Shown here in pieces: positions 1 through 10,400 of a DNA stretch of 19,786 bases. The translations under genes and the position numbers were made by a program. The DNA is from an uncultured Erysipelotrichaceae bacterium (GTDB taxonomy: Bacteria > Bacillota_I > Bacilli_A > Erysipelotrichales > Coprobacillaceae): assembly GCA_900550005.1 (NCBI GenBank), contig URQL01000010.1, forward strand, positions 1-19,786. The letters run 5' to 3'. Every line of letters starts with the position of its first letter. Positions within the stretch are counted from its first letter, which is position 1. Below the pieces are notes generated by a model that saw only the letters and a list, made by a program, of their open reading frames with translations, did no database searches and was not told the origin of the DNA.

Positions 1-210
1 ATTTTTTTTATTGTATCAAATTTCTTTTTAATTATAAATATATATTTGCTATTTAAAAATAAAAAGAATGCAATTTTATTTATATATCCATTAATATTTA
101 TCTTTAATGTTTTACCTACTTTAATCCATGTTTTCTTTGGACAAGCTGATTATTTGTATTTTAAATTTGCTAATTTGGCAACAAATGATTTAAATTCAAA
201 TTTGATATAA
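1..210 (+). pseudogene. N-terminal fragment of Wzy-type polysaccharide polymerase, cut by an in-frame stop
   Basis: An open frame runs from the first base to TAA at 208-210, encoding 69 residues of very hydrophobic sequence with an NVLPTLIHVFFGQADY stretch. The next frame, 217-1242, is in exactly the same reading frame, separated only by the stop and two Ile codons. The residues on both sides read as one continuous membrane protein. The ATG at 217 has no ribosome binding site. The simplest reading is one polymerase gene, beginning before the window, that carries a single nonsense codon (for example TAT changed to TAA). A sequencing error, a natural loss-of-function allele and stop-codon readthrough are all possible. 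Confidence 0.6.
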
Positions 211-216
211 ATAATA

Positions 217-1242
217 ATGATTATTATTATAAGTTTAATATGGTTCATATCTTTTTTTGATGTAAGAAGTAAAAAAATAAAAAAAGATGTAGTTTTAATA
301 ATTAAAAATGATGAGATTAAAAATGATTTATTTTTAAATTTAATGGTGTGTATTCAGTTGATTCCTATAGTTATTGCATTATTAGTGCCTTCATATAGAG
401 GAAATTTTTTATCTTATGGTGCTAGATATACTATGAGTAATGTAGCTGAAATTCCAGCGTTTATTTTAGGTATTGGATCAGTAGCATTTGTTTTTTATTT
501 GTTACACATTGATAATAAGAGAAGGATCAGAAACATTTTTTCTATAGTTCTTGCTTTTTTAACAGTTTATCTGAGAGGAAGTAGGGCAATTATTGCAAAT
601 ATGATGGTAATGAGTATGTACGCATTTCTTTTGTCAGATAAGATTGAATTTAAAAAATTATTTAAGATAATTTTATTTTTGGTTCCTTTTTGTTTTTTAT
701 TATTTTATTTATATCATTTATTGTTTAGAAATTCATCTGAAAGTTTTTATAGTTATTATTCTATAGATTTTTCTAGAGATTATACAACAATTTTTTCAAT
801 TTATGCTCAAACACATGGTATTGAAGTTTTGGAATATGCAGGCCAATCAATTTTGTTTTGTTTATTATTTTGGATTCCTCGAAGAATTTTTGAAGGTAAA
901 CCTTTTCCATTTCCAACCTATATGACATTAGCCCTATTAGGAACCCCTATTAAATATGCAAAAAACCTTACAATGCGAACAACTACTAATATTTTTTCGG
1001 AAGGCATTTCAAACTTTGGAATTGTTTTAGGTACACTTTTTATTGTTATTGTGATTTTGATTGTTTTAAGAGTAATAGATAGTACTAAAAGTATTAGTTT
1101 TAAATTTCTATGGATTTACATAGGGTTTGATATTTTAGTTTTAGATTTTGCTAATTGGATTTATCCGGTATTGTTTATGTTACTTGTATTCGTAATTTTT
1201 GATTATATTTATGATAGAAAAGTAGAAAAAAAGCTAGTCTAA
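217..1242 (+). CDS. Wzy-like oligosaccharide repeat-unit polymerase (C-terminal ~340 residues)
   Basis: This is a polytopic membrane protein with about eight to nine hydrophobic segments. Wzy polymerases join lipid-linked repeat units into capsule or cell-wall polysaccharide on the outer face of the membrane. Family-like features are the LRGSRA motif (around residue 119), the RDYTTI motif (around 185) and IPRRIFEGKPFPFP (around 219), which resembles the 'PRs-w-p-KP' motif of Wzy/O-antigen polymerases. Wzy sequence is poorly conserved, so the family call rests on topology and these motifs. The ATG at 217 lacks a Shine-Dalgarno sequence, and the same frame continues upstream past one stop codon (see the fragment at 1-210). 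This CDS is therefore probably the larger part of an interrupted gene, not a separate one. Base composition is even more AT-rich than the genes downstream, as is common for polysaccharide loci. Confidence 0.65.
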   Translation: MIIIISLIWFISFFDVRSKKIKKDVVLIIKNDEIKNDLFLNLMVCIQLIPIVIALLVPSYRGNFLSYGARYTMSNVAEIPAFILGIGSVAFVFYLLHIDNKRRIRNIFSIVLAFLTVYLRGSRAIIANMMVMSMYAFLLSDKIEFKKLFKIILFLVPFCFLLFYLYHLLFRNSSESFYSYYSIDFSRDYTTIFSIYAQTHGIEVLEYAGQSILFCLLFWIPRRIFEGKPFPFPTYMTLALLGTPIKYAKNLTMRTTTNIFSEGISNFGIVLGTLFIVIVILIVLRVIDSTKSISFKFLWIYIGFDILVLDFANWIYPVLFMLLVFVIFDYIYDRKVEKKLV

Positions 1243-1278
1243 TATGTATATATTTTGGGTTTAGGTATTTAAATTATC

Positions 1279-1308
1279 TTTACATTGAAATGTTTTTTTA
1301 ATTATGAT
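1279..1308 (+). promoter_or_regulatory. Probable sigma-A promoter of the LCP gene
   Basis: TTTACA at 1279-1284 and TATGAT at 1303-1308 are separated by 18 bases. Each differs from consensus at one position. The promoter lies in the 98-base gap after the polymerase gene and about 32 bases before the LCP start codon, so the LCP gene can be transcribed independently of the polysaccharide operon. Confidence 0.6.
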
Positions 1309-1340
1309 AACATAGTTTCGTTAAAGAAAAGAGGGATAAA

Positions 1341-2813
1341 ATGACGAAAAAGGTCAAAAAATCAAATAGCCTAATTAGCAAAATAACAAGTTGGAAAGTG
1401 ATGTTTGCAATTCAACTTATTGCTTCAATATTATTGGTAGGTTTATTATTTAAATTAAGCATTTTACCAACAAAATACTTTGGTATTGTAATAGGAATTT
1501 TAGTTGTGTTAGATTTAATATTCTTTTTCTTACTTAAATCGACTCATGACAAGGGTGTTAAAAGTATTATCATAAAAATTATTAGTTTATTGTTAAGTGC
1601 GGCCTTATTATTTGGTAGTTTATATGTCGCTAAAGGGAATTCAACTTTAGATAAAATTACTGGAGCAAATAAACAAACGAATCGTTATAACTTAGTTGTT
1701 TTAAAAGATAGCAATTATAAGAAATTATCTGATTTAAGTAATATGACAGTAGAAATGAATTCAAGTAGTGATGAAGGAAATTATAATAAAGTAGTGGAAG
1801 CTTTAAATAAAGAAGATTCATCAATTAAAACTGAAAATGTTGGTGATTATGAACAATTAGCCAATGATTTATATAGTGGTAGTACAGCTGCAATTTTATT
1901 AAATGAAGCAAGCTATGCTTACATGGAATTAACTCATGAAAATTTTGAAAACGAAGTTACAACATTGTGGTCTCATGATATTACAACGGAAGTTGCAGAT
2001 ATTTCTAAAGATGTTAATGTAACTAAAAATACATTTACAGTTTATATTAGTGGAATTGATACATCAGGACCAGTTTCAACAGTTTCTCGTTCAGATGTTA
2101 ATATGTTAATGACAGTTAATCCAAAAACAAAACAAATCTTACTTACAAGTATTCCTAGAGATTATTATGTTACTTTAGCAAATATGGGAGCTAAAGACAA
2201 ATTAACACACTCTGGATTAGCTGGAGTAGAAAACTCAGTTAAAACGATTGAAAACTTTATGGGTATTGATATTAACTATTATGCTCGTGTTAATTTTACG
2301 TCATTAATCACTATGGTTGATGCTTTGGGTGGAATCACTGTAAATTCACCAGTAGCATTCTACACAAATTCAGAAACTTATGTCCAAGCAGGAGATAACT
2401 ATTTCAATGGTAAAGAGGCATTGGCTTTTGCAAGAGAACGATACAGCTTAGCTGGTGGAGATAATGATCGTGTTAAAAATCAGCAAAGAGTATTAACAGC
2501 AATGTTAAATAAAGCGATGTCTCCAAAAATTATTACAAACTATTCAGGAATCTTAGATGCTATTAGTGGTTCATTTGAAACAAATATGTCTTCTAAAGAA
2601 ATTACTTCATTTATCAATATGCAAATTGATGATATGTCATCTTGGGATATTGAACAAATTCAATTATCAGGATATGGTCAATTAATGACAGGTGGAGCCT
2701 ATATGCCTTCTAGTGCTCTATACTATATGATCCCTGATGAAAGTAGTGTTCAAAGAGCTACAAATTTAATTAATCAAATGGTTGACGGACAAACAATTAA
2801 TGTAAGTGAATAG
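1341..2813 (+). CDS. LytR-CpsA-Psr (LCP) family protein, CpsA/Wzg type
   Basis: LCP enzymes transfer lipid-linked glycopolymers (capsule, teichoic acid) onto peptidoglycan on the outer surface. The 490-residue protein has three N-terminal membrane segments (about 21-40, 47-66 and 76-97), an extracellular accessory domain (about 115-225) and the LCP catalytic domain (about 230-395). Three membrane segments plus an accessory domain is the architecture of the streptococcal capsule protein CpsA/Wzg (about 480 residues), not of the single-pass TagTUV forms. Visible LCP landmarks are SGIDTSG (237-243), the Arg in SRSD (250), IPRDYY (271-276), FARERY (363-368) and DRVKNQQR (376-383); the arginines and aspartates of these blocks bind the polyprenyl pyrophosphate and metal. 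GAGGG at 1331-1335 lies 5 bases before the ATG. Position directly after a polysaccharide polymerase fits a role in anchoring that polymer. Confident on family; the cognate polymer is inferred. Confidence 0.92.
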   Translation: MTKKVKKSNSLISKITSWKVMFAIQLIASILLVGLLFKLSILPTKYFGIVIGILVVLDLIFFFLLKSTHDKGVKSIIIKIISLLLSAALLFGSLYVAKGNSTLDKITGANKQTNRYNLVVLKDSNYKKLSDLSNMTVEMNSSSDEGNYNKVVEALNKEDSSIKTENVGDYEQLANDLYSGSTAAILLNEASYAYMELTHENFENEVTTLWSHDITTEVADISKDVNVTKNTFTVYISGIDTSGPVSTVSRSDVNMLMTVNPKTKQILLTSIPRDYYVTLANMGAKDKLTHSGLAGVENSVKTIENFMGIDINYYARVNFTSLITMVDALGGITVNSPVAFYTNSETYVQAGDNYFNGKEALAFARERYSLAGGDNDRVKNQQRVLTAMLNKAMSPKIITNYSGILDAISGSFETNMSSKEITSFINMQIDDMSSWDIEQIQLSGYGQLMTGGAYMPSSALYYMIPDESSVQRATNLINQMVDGQTINVSE

Positions 2814-2836
2814 AGAAAAACAAATAATTATCTATA

Positions 2837-2874
2837 AAAATGAGATGGCTAGTTGTCATCTCATTTTCATTTTT
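2837..2874 (+). terminator. Intrinsic terminator after the LCP gene
   Basis: A 13-pair stem (2837-2849 with 2855-2867, one G-U pair) with loop TAGTT is followed by a T-rich run (2864-2874). It lies 23 bases after the LCP stop codon. An A-run on the other side would let it also work on the opposite strand, though no converging gene is seen. Confidence 0.85.
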
Positions 2875-2881
2875 CAAAAAT

Positions 2882-2912
2882 ATGACTAAATATGCGATAA
2901 AAATGATATAAT
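2882..2912 (+). promoter_or_regulatory. Probable extended -10 promoter of the MATE gene
   Basis: TGATATAAT at 2904-2912 is an extended -10 with a perfect TATAAT (2907-2912). The best -35 is a poor ATGACT at 2882-2887 with 19-base spacing, so recognition probably depends on the TG extension. It lies about 33 bases before the start codon, immediately after the previous terminator. Confidence 0.6.
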
Positions 2913-2944
2913 TGTAAAGCGTTACATAATTAGGAGGAAAAAGA

Positions 2945-4297
2945 ATGGAAAATAAATCAATGGTTAAAGATCTTACTAATGGATCGGTACCTAAATTATT
3001 ATTTGCATTTGCTGCACCATTATTTGTATCCAATGCTTTACAAGCTATATATAATATTGTTGATATGATTGTAGTAGGACAAGTAATTGGGGGATCAGGA
3101 ATGTCAGCAGTAAGTACAGGAGGAAATATACTCCATTTACTTACTTTTGTAGCTATGGGCTTTTCTAGTGCTGGACAAGTGATCATTGCTAGAGAAGTGG
3201 GAGAAAAAGATAATGAAGCAGTTAAAAAGACAATTGGTACATTGTTTACAATGTTATTTGCGATTGCAATCGTGATTTCAATTGGGTGCTTTATTTTTAA
3301 AGATGGTTTATTACATCTAGTAAATACCCCAACAGAAGCTTATAAATATACAATGGATTATACTATTATTTGTATAGTAGGACTCATTTTTATTTATGGT
3401 TATAATGTTGTATCGGCAATTATGCGAGGTATGGGAGATTCTAAAAGACCATTTATGTTTGTTGCCATTGCAGCAATCATCAACATTGTATTAGATTTAT
3501 TATTTGTTGTTGTTTTAAAAATGGAAGTAGCTGGAGCTGCATGGGCAACAGTTATTGGTCAATCTTTTAGTTTTATTTTTGCATTAATGTATCTTTATAA
3601 ACACAAAGAAGAATTTGGTTTTGATTTTAAACCAAAAAGTTTTATTCCTCATAAAACAGCCATGGCTAAGCTTGCTGCTTTGGGTATTCCGATGGCATTA
3701 CAATCCGCAGCTATTTCAATATCTCAAACCGTTGTTGCAGCTTGGGTAAATTCATTTGGTATTATTTATAGTGCTATTGCTGGAATTATTAGTAAACTCA
3801 ATATGATGATGGGGATCATGTCAAATTCCATTACTACTGCAGCAGCAAGCATGATAGGTCAAAACTTAGGAGCTAAAAAATATCATCGTGTCCCTAAAAT
3901 TTTAGGATGGGGATTTTTAGGTTCTTTTGTATTAGCCATTATTGGAAGTATCATTATTAAATTAGATCCAGATTTGATTTTTGGTTTCTTTACGTCAGAT
4001 GAAGTTGTTTTAGCAGAAGCGACTATTATTATTTTACCGGTTATCTTAAACTTTTTTGGAGCGTCATCACGTTGCTTTGGATTTGGTATTATTAATGGAT
4101 CTGGCAATTCAAAATTAAATCTATGTGTAGCCATCTTAGATGGTATGGTTGGGCGAATTGGGTTTGCTTATCTTTTAGGTTGGTATTTCAATATGGGACC
4201 TAAGGGATTTTGGTTAGGTGATGCTTTAGCTGGATTTATGCCATTTGTTATTGGTGGAACTTATTATTTGACTGGAGCTTGGAAAAAAGAAAAATAA
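2945..4297 (+). CDS. MATE family multidrug/sodium antiporter
   Basis: The 450-residue protein has about twelve hydrophobic segments in two homologous halves, the size and layout of MATE transporters, which export cationic drugs or metabolites in exchange for Na+ or H+. The N-terminal half opens with a typical MATE segment (KLLFAFAAPLFVSNALQ, then YNIVDMIVVGQVIG around 36-49) that contains the conserved Asp of the first helix. The second half starts near residue 235 (ALGIPMALQSAAISISQTVV) with the matching repeat. The start is fixed by AGGAGG at 2932-2937, 7 bases before the ATG. It has its own promoter and terminator, so it is a monocistronic gene between the polysaccharide and pilus loci. 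The substrate cannot be read from the sequence. Confidence 0.93.
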   Translation: MENKSMVKDLTNGSVPKLLFAFAAPLFVSNALQAIYNIVDMIVVGQVIGGSGMSAVSTGGNILHLLTFVAMGFSSAGQVIIAREVGEKDNEAVKKTIGTLFTMLFAIAIVISIGCFIFKDGLLHLVNTPTEAYKYTMDYTIICIVGLIFIYGYNVVSAIMRGMGDSKRPFMFVAIAAIINIVLDLLFVVVLKMEVAGAAWATVIGQSFSFIFALMYLYKHKEEFGFDFKPKSFIPHKTAMAKLAALGIPMALQSAAISISQTVVAAWVNSFGIIYSAIAGIISKLNMMMGIMSNSITTAAASMIGQNLGAKKYHRVPKILGWGFLGSFVLAIIGSIIIKLDPDLIFGFFTSDEVVLAEATIIILPVILNFFGASSRCFGFGIINGSGNSKLNLCVAILDGMVGRIGFAYLLGWYFNMGPKGFWLGDALAGFMPFVIGGTYYLTGAWKKEK

Positions 4298-4310
4298 AAA
4301 ATTTTAGTGA

Positions 4311-4336
4311 AGGACCTCTTTGGAGGTTCTTTTTTT
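4311..4336 (+). terminator. Intrinsic terminator after the MATE gene
   Basis: An 8-pair stem (AGGACCTC at 4311-4318 with GAGGTTCT at 4323-4330, one G-U pair) with a 4-base loop is followed by a run of Ts to 4336. It separates the MATE gene from the pilus operon. Confidence 0.9.
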
Positions 4337-4397
4337 GTAAAATGTATATTAATTATGTAGAATAAAGAGAAATACTATCGAATTTAGGATTATTTTG

Positions 4398-4406
4398 TGC
4401 TAAAAT
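4398..4406 (+). promoter_or_regulatory. Possible extended -10 promoter of the minor-pilin operon
   Basis: TGCTAAAAT (4398-4406) fits an extended -10. No good -35 lies 16-18 bases upstream. The predicted RNA would start near 4413, leaving about 60 bases of leader before the giant pilin gene. It is the only plausible promoter between the upstream terminator (ending 4336) and the start codon at 4473. Confidence 0.4.
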
Positions 4407-4429
4407 TAAAATGAGTAATTATCAGATAA

Positions 4430-4446
4430 AACCATAATCAATGGTT
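4430..4446 (+). promoter_or_regulatory. Small palindrome in the leader of the giant pilin operon
   Basis: AACCAT-N5-ATGGTT is a perfect 6-base inverted repeat placed just downstream of the predicted transcription start and 16 bases before the ribosome binding site. It could be an operator half-site pair or a weak leader hairpin; no trailing T run makes it a terminator. Chance is not excluded. Confidence 0.25.
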
Positions 4447-4472
4447 AGGTATAAATGTGGTAGGAGGTCAAT

Positions 4473-7400
4473 ATGAAAAAGAAAGGATTTACTTTAGTCG
4501 AACTCATTGCTGTACTTGCAATTATGATGATTTCAATAGCTATTGCTTCACCCTTTTTTATCAACTATTGGAAAAATGCAGAGTTTCAAAAAAACGATTC
4601 GAATGCAAGAACAATTTATTTAGCAGCAGAATCTAAATTAACTTATTATCGTAATTCTGGACAATGGGATGAATTCAAAGGTTTAGTCCAAAAGCATGGA
4701 ATTGAAGCTCAAGGATTGGGTGATGATTTAGATGGTCGCATTTACGCAATCACTTTAAATAAAGAAGGAAATACAGATTCTAATGATTTAGTTAAGCAAT
4801 TGTTAGACGATTCTACTTTAGAAGACTCTATTTATAAAAAATGCATTGCAATTGAAATTGACATTCAATCCGGGGAAGTCTACTCAGCTTTTTATGCAAG
4901 CAAATGTAAAGGATTAACCTATGATCAAACAGATCAAAACCATCAATTAACAATGTGTTTACGTGACAAAGAAAATCGTAAAAAAAGATTAATGGGTTAT
5001 TATAGTGCTAAGGATTTAGTGAATGTCGTTAGTTTGAAACCAACACGTTTACGTGTTACAACAATTAACTTACTCAATAGTGAAACTCTATCATTAAATT
5101 GGTCAAGTAATGTTAAAGGGGCATTGGATGTAAGTTATGAAATTGATTTCTATCATGCAAGTGATAAAACAAAATCTTTTTCTTTAGTATTATCTCCATA
5201 TGATGTTACGAGTGAAGGATGGAGCAATGGTAAGTTAGCTAAAGTCACATTGAAGGATAGTAATGGTGAAGAAGGCGTTTATGCTTTTCCTCTTACTTAC
5301 AGTAATAATAAATACTCTTTGATTTTAGATGCTATGATGTCAGCTAAGGTACAAGAAACTTTACAAGCAAGCAATCAAATCGATCTAACTAAAGAATTTA
5401 GCACAAATATTAATCGTTTGTCCCAAGTCGATGACACGTTGGAAAAAGCTCAAGATATTTATGCAACGGTTAAAGTTGTATCCTATGCAGGAAATCAAAC
5501 AATGAGTGCAATCAACGAATATCGTGCTAGTGAAGCTGTAGCAAGTAATGAAGCCAACACGATGTTTGGGGATAAATCAAGTGGAACTTCTAAAACCATT
5601 TCAACATTTAGACACCTTTCAAATATTCGTTATGATCAAGATGACCAAGTGACTTATACTTTAATCAATAAAAATATGGATTGGTCATCTGTAGATACAG
5701 GTGTCTATGATTTTAAATATAATGCACGTGCTTTAACACAAGAGTTAGTATGGAATGAAAATACAAAAACAAACCAAGTTGCTTTTCCAACCATTGCTAA
5801 CTTTAATGAAACAGATACATTAGTAGGAAAACGTAGTGATACGGTTATTTCCAACCTCTATCTTGATGAAAATTCTATTGTATCGGATTCTTTTGTTGAT
5901 TCAACAAATTTAAATTCTTTTTCACCATATCTTGGTTTATTTGGTGAATTTAAAGGAACATTAAAAGAGGTTCAAATTCAAAATCCAACATTAGTGATGA
6001 ATAATTCAGAGGATTATAAGAATCTTTTAGGTATGGGAATTTTAGCTGGAAATCTTTCAGGGCAAATTGAAGGGCTCGATATTACCACAACTACTTCTTT
6101 TACAAATTCAATCCTTGATGTTGAAAATATTAATTCAAATCTATTAGGAGTTGGTGGTATTGCTGGAGTGATTACACCTTCTTCAAAATTAACAGATGTA
6201 ACGGTTAAAGGAGAAATACAAGCTACAACTGCAAATGCAGGATTAGGAGGACTAGTGGGTTATAGTAATGATCACGCTTCTACTGTTTTTAGTAATTGTG
6301 TTAACCATGCAAATATTCAAGGAAATCATGATGTGGGTGGTCTTATTGGTAAAGCTATTGGTCAAAATACAAATACGAATTTTATTGAAGACTCAAGCAA
6401 TGATGGACTTATTCTAAGCTTAGAAAATCAAGGAAATTACTTCGGTGGTATAGTAGGTTATGGTAAAAATATAAAAGTTTATAATTCGAGTAGTGCTCCA
6501 GGTGCAAATCAAAAGTTTAGTTATGATGTTTCTAAAAAAGATTTGCTAAAAGGGAATTATGTTGGTGGAATTGCTGGTGGACTTAGTAAAACAGAAAATG
6601 CAATTCAAGCGGATCAAAATATTAAAGTTACAAACAATCGTAATTATGTTATTGGTAATGAATATGTTGGCGGAATTGTAGGAAGTAACCAAATGGGAAC
6701 GATCCAAGATTGTGTTAATAACGGTGTTGTTGCTGGATATAATCAATTTATTGGAGGAATTGTTGGCTATAATGATGGAACAATTCAAAATTGTACAAGT
6801 AACGTTTCTGATAACAATCGTGCTATTTTTAATCAAATCGTCAATCAATGGGAAGCAAAAGCTTCTTGTGTAGGTGGATTAGCCGGTTACAACAATGGAT
6901 CACTTGTATTTGATAATAATAATTCAAATATCACTGTAAAATCTGTCGCAAGTATCGTAGTAGGGCAAGATTATGTTGGTGGTATCATTGGATTTAATGA
7001 TCAAAAAGGAAAAATTGATGTTAACTATGATTTAATTGGTGGGCAAATTTATGGTTATGGTGATGCAGTAGGTGGAGCAATTGGTTTTAATGCTTCAACT
7101 TCTTCACTTACAAGTAAACTCGTTGTTCAACCACGTAGTATAACGGGTCATTATTATGTAGGTGGTGTTATTGGCGCAAATATGGTTAACTTAAATACGA
7201 ATACGACAATCAATTCGTATAAAGCAAATAATACTTTAGCCTTAGTACATGGAGAAGCTTTTGTTGGAGGAATTATTGGTTATCAAAGAACATACAACGA
7301 AAGTACGGATAGTACCTATAACTTAATAAAAGATCATAAGTACGAATGGCTACCTAATTTAGATGATCAAGCCTTAGTACAAAAGGTTAAAAGTTCTTTG

Positions 7401-10400
7401 AATGAATATATATTAACGATTCAAGGAACAACAAATGAAGCAACCAATAATTTAGCTATGGAAGCAAACTATTATATGGGTGGTATTGTTGGCTATGATC
7501 AAAAAGAAAGTAAATTGGTTATTAAAAATTGTACGAATGAAGGAAATTTAACTTTTGCAACTTCAAACAACGGTGTCAATTTAGAAAATTATATTGAAAG
7601 TAATGAAATTAATAAACAAGTTGATTTAGAAGAAACAATTTCTTCTAATTTAGCTGGAGGAATTATTGGCGTTAACTTAGAAAATACCATTATTGATGGA
7701 TGCAACAATACAGGAACATTATCTGGATTTACAGGAACAGGTGGTATTGTTGGATTAAATGCTGGACTAGTTATTAATTGTACATTAAGTGATCATCTAG
7801 GAAATGCTTCACTTAATTATTTAGGTGGAATTGCTGGAATCAACATTGGTCATAGTGAAACAAAGAATTATGGTACAACAAGTTATATACCAGGAACAAT
7901 CAAAGCTTGTTCAACACAAACAAACAAGACCATTACAGGAAACAATAACATCGGTGGTATTGTTGGATTTAATATGGAAGATGGTGTACTTGATGCAAGT
8001 ACAAGTTATTGCAACATTCAAGCTACAGGTAATAACATTGGTGGTTTGATTGGTAAAAATAGCGGAACCATCACACTGACAAATGATCCAACTTCTACAA
8101 CCAAAGCCATCAGTTCATCTAAAGGAAGTGGCGTAGGAGGAATTATTGGCTATAATACTTCTTTAGGACATATTCAAGTTCTCTCTGGAACAAATGATGT
8201 TATTGCTGTAAATAATCAAGTAACGATTACAGGAAATCAACAAATTGGAGGTGTTGTTGGAATCAATGATGGTAATATTGGCACACCAACACAGTCTAAT
8301 TATTTAGTCAGTCAAGCAAAATTAATTCAATCTTCAAATGGTGAAGCAGGAGGAATTGTTGGACATACTACAGGTTCTATTTATAAAGCTAAAAATAGTT
8401 CTTCACAAGTTGTAAGTAATACAGGAAATACAGGAGGTATTACCGCAAACAATACCTATTTAATTGATCAATGTATCAATGAAGGAAATGTAAGAAGTAA
8501 TAATGGTTATGCTGGTGGGATCAGTGCTGTTAATACAGGAACAATTAGTAATAGTCAAGTTATAGGTAATATTGAAATTTATCAAATTGGTGAAAATGAA
8601 GTTGGTTCAATCGTTGCAATTAATAATGATAAAGGAACTGTAACGAGCTGTAGTACAGATTCTACTGTATCCATAGCTGGAAATGCTTCCATTATTGGTG
8701 GAGTTGTAGGAAGTAACTATGGTACGACTTCTAACTGTACAACAGCAATGCCAACAATTAAAATCAATAAAAATAATTTAACGGTTGGCGGAATTGTTGG
8801 ATATAACGAGGCAAATGTCCTCGATTCAACAAGTACTGCTCAATTTATTGTAAATAACTATCGTTATTTAGGTGGTATTGTTGGACAAAATCATAAAGGT
8901 ATTGTTTCCACAAATCATTTTAATGGATCCATTAACGAATCAAGTGGTTCAAAAGCGGGGAACTGTTATGGTGGTATTGTTGGGTTGAATGAATCGACAA
9001 TTGAAAATTGTAAAGTAGAGCAAATAACAATAGATGTTCAAGGTGTTTATACTGCAACCTCTACAAGTACATCTTCACAAAAAGAATCTTTAGCGAGTCA
9101 TGTTGGTGGAATTGCTGGTAAAAATGAAGAAAATGCTTTAATTAATAATTGTCAATTAGTGGATAATTCAAATAGCACTCTAACCGTCAAATATGGAATG
9201 CTTGGTGGTATTGCTGGATTTAATAAGGGATCTATTACTTATTCTGGTAGTGATAAAACGGTTTCAATCATGGAAAGTACAATTACCCTTGATGATTTAG
9301 CTGATAAATCTTCTAAAGCTGGACTAAGTGAAGAAAAAAATTATGTTCGATGGCAAGATGGAACTAAAGTTGATCAACTTGCTTATAATGCTGGTTCTAA
9401 TGTAACAACAGGTCGTTTAAAAATGTATGTAATGATCAATGGAAATTTAGGAGGTATTACTTCATTTAATGCAACTACAGGAGAGGTATCTCATTGTGTA
9501 TCTGGGAATTGGTTCTTATTAAATTCCTCTCAAGCTATTGGTGTTGGTACAGGTGGTATTATTGGTATGAACGAATCTGAAAAAGATTTATCGTATTTAG
9601 TTAATGCTGCTTTTGTTGGTCGTTCAATTGTAAATGATGATACTAACCGTTTTGCTGGTGGTATCATTGGGAATCAAAATAATTCTACAAGTAGTGATTG
9701 GAAGATTGTTTATTGTATTAATTATGGTACTGTTTATTGTTATCATTCTCATTATTCTGGTGGTATTATGGGTCAATGGACTGGTTCAGGAGGTACAATT
9801 GAAAAATGTAGAAATTATGGAACTTTACAAACAACGTTTGGAACAGATTGGGTTGGTGCTTCTTCAGGAATTGTAGCTCAACTTTACCATGCTTATGAGA
9901 ACAATGAATATAACATTATTAGTTGTTCAAATTATGGAAATATTTATACTAGAAATGGTAAAAGCGCTGGTAATAAAGCTGGGGCTAATGATAGTGCAGG
10001 TATTTTAGGAAATGTAACGACTTACCGTGTTAATAAACAAGCTGATGGTCAAAAATTTAAAATCCAAATTATTGATTGTGCTAATGAACCGGGTGTAGAA
10101 ATTTATTCAAGTTCTATGGCTTCTGGAATATTTGGCTTCTTATCATGTGATTATCCAGGCAATGGTGATCCGGTAAAAACATCTACACAAAATGTTGAAA
10201 TTCGAATTGAACGATGCCGAAATTACGCGCAAAAAATTATGGGAAATAACTATGCTACTTCGATTTTTGGGGATCGTTATGGAAAAAATGGATGGGAAAA
10301 CACAACAGTTAAAGATAATTATGGTGTGCATCTTTCAACCTCTTATTATAATGGGTCTTCAGGCTCTAATAGTTTTCCTATTTTCTCAAAAGGAAATGGA

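Noticed and set aside
2797..3186. Minus-strand open frame over the start of the MATE gene
   Set aside because: It is antisense to a clear MATE coding region and its protein shows no family features; the AT-rich code makes such shadows common.
4337..4472. Cyclic-di-GMP riboswitch before the pilus operon, as seen in some clostridial pilus loci
   Set aside because: The gap is short, AT-rich and has none of the conserved riboswitch core sequence; only a 6-base palindrome is visible.
7825..8049. Short + strand frame inside the giant pilin gene (and similar ones at 9634-9876, 10192-10494, 11482-11688)
   Set aside because: They are hydrophobic or low-complexity out-of-frame readings of the repeat-rich gene without ribosome binding sites.
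6142..10017. Regularly spaced repeated motifs that might suggest a CRISPR array or tandem DNA repeats
   Set aside because: The repeats are at the protein level (GLUG motif), lie in one open frame, vary in DNA sequence and have irregular spacing.
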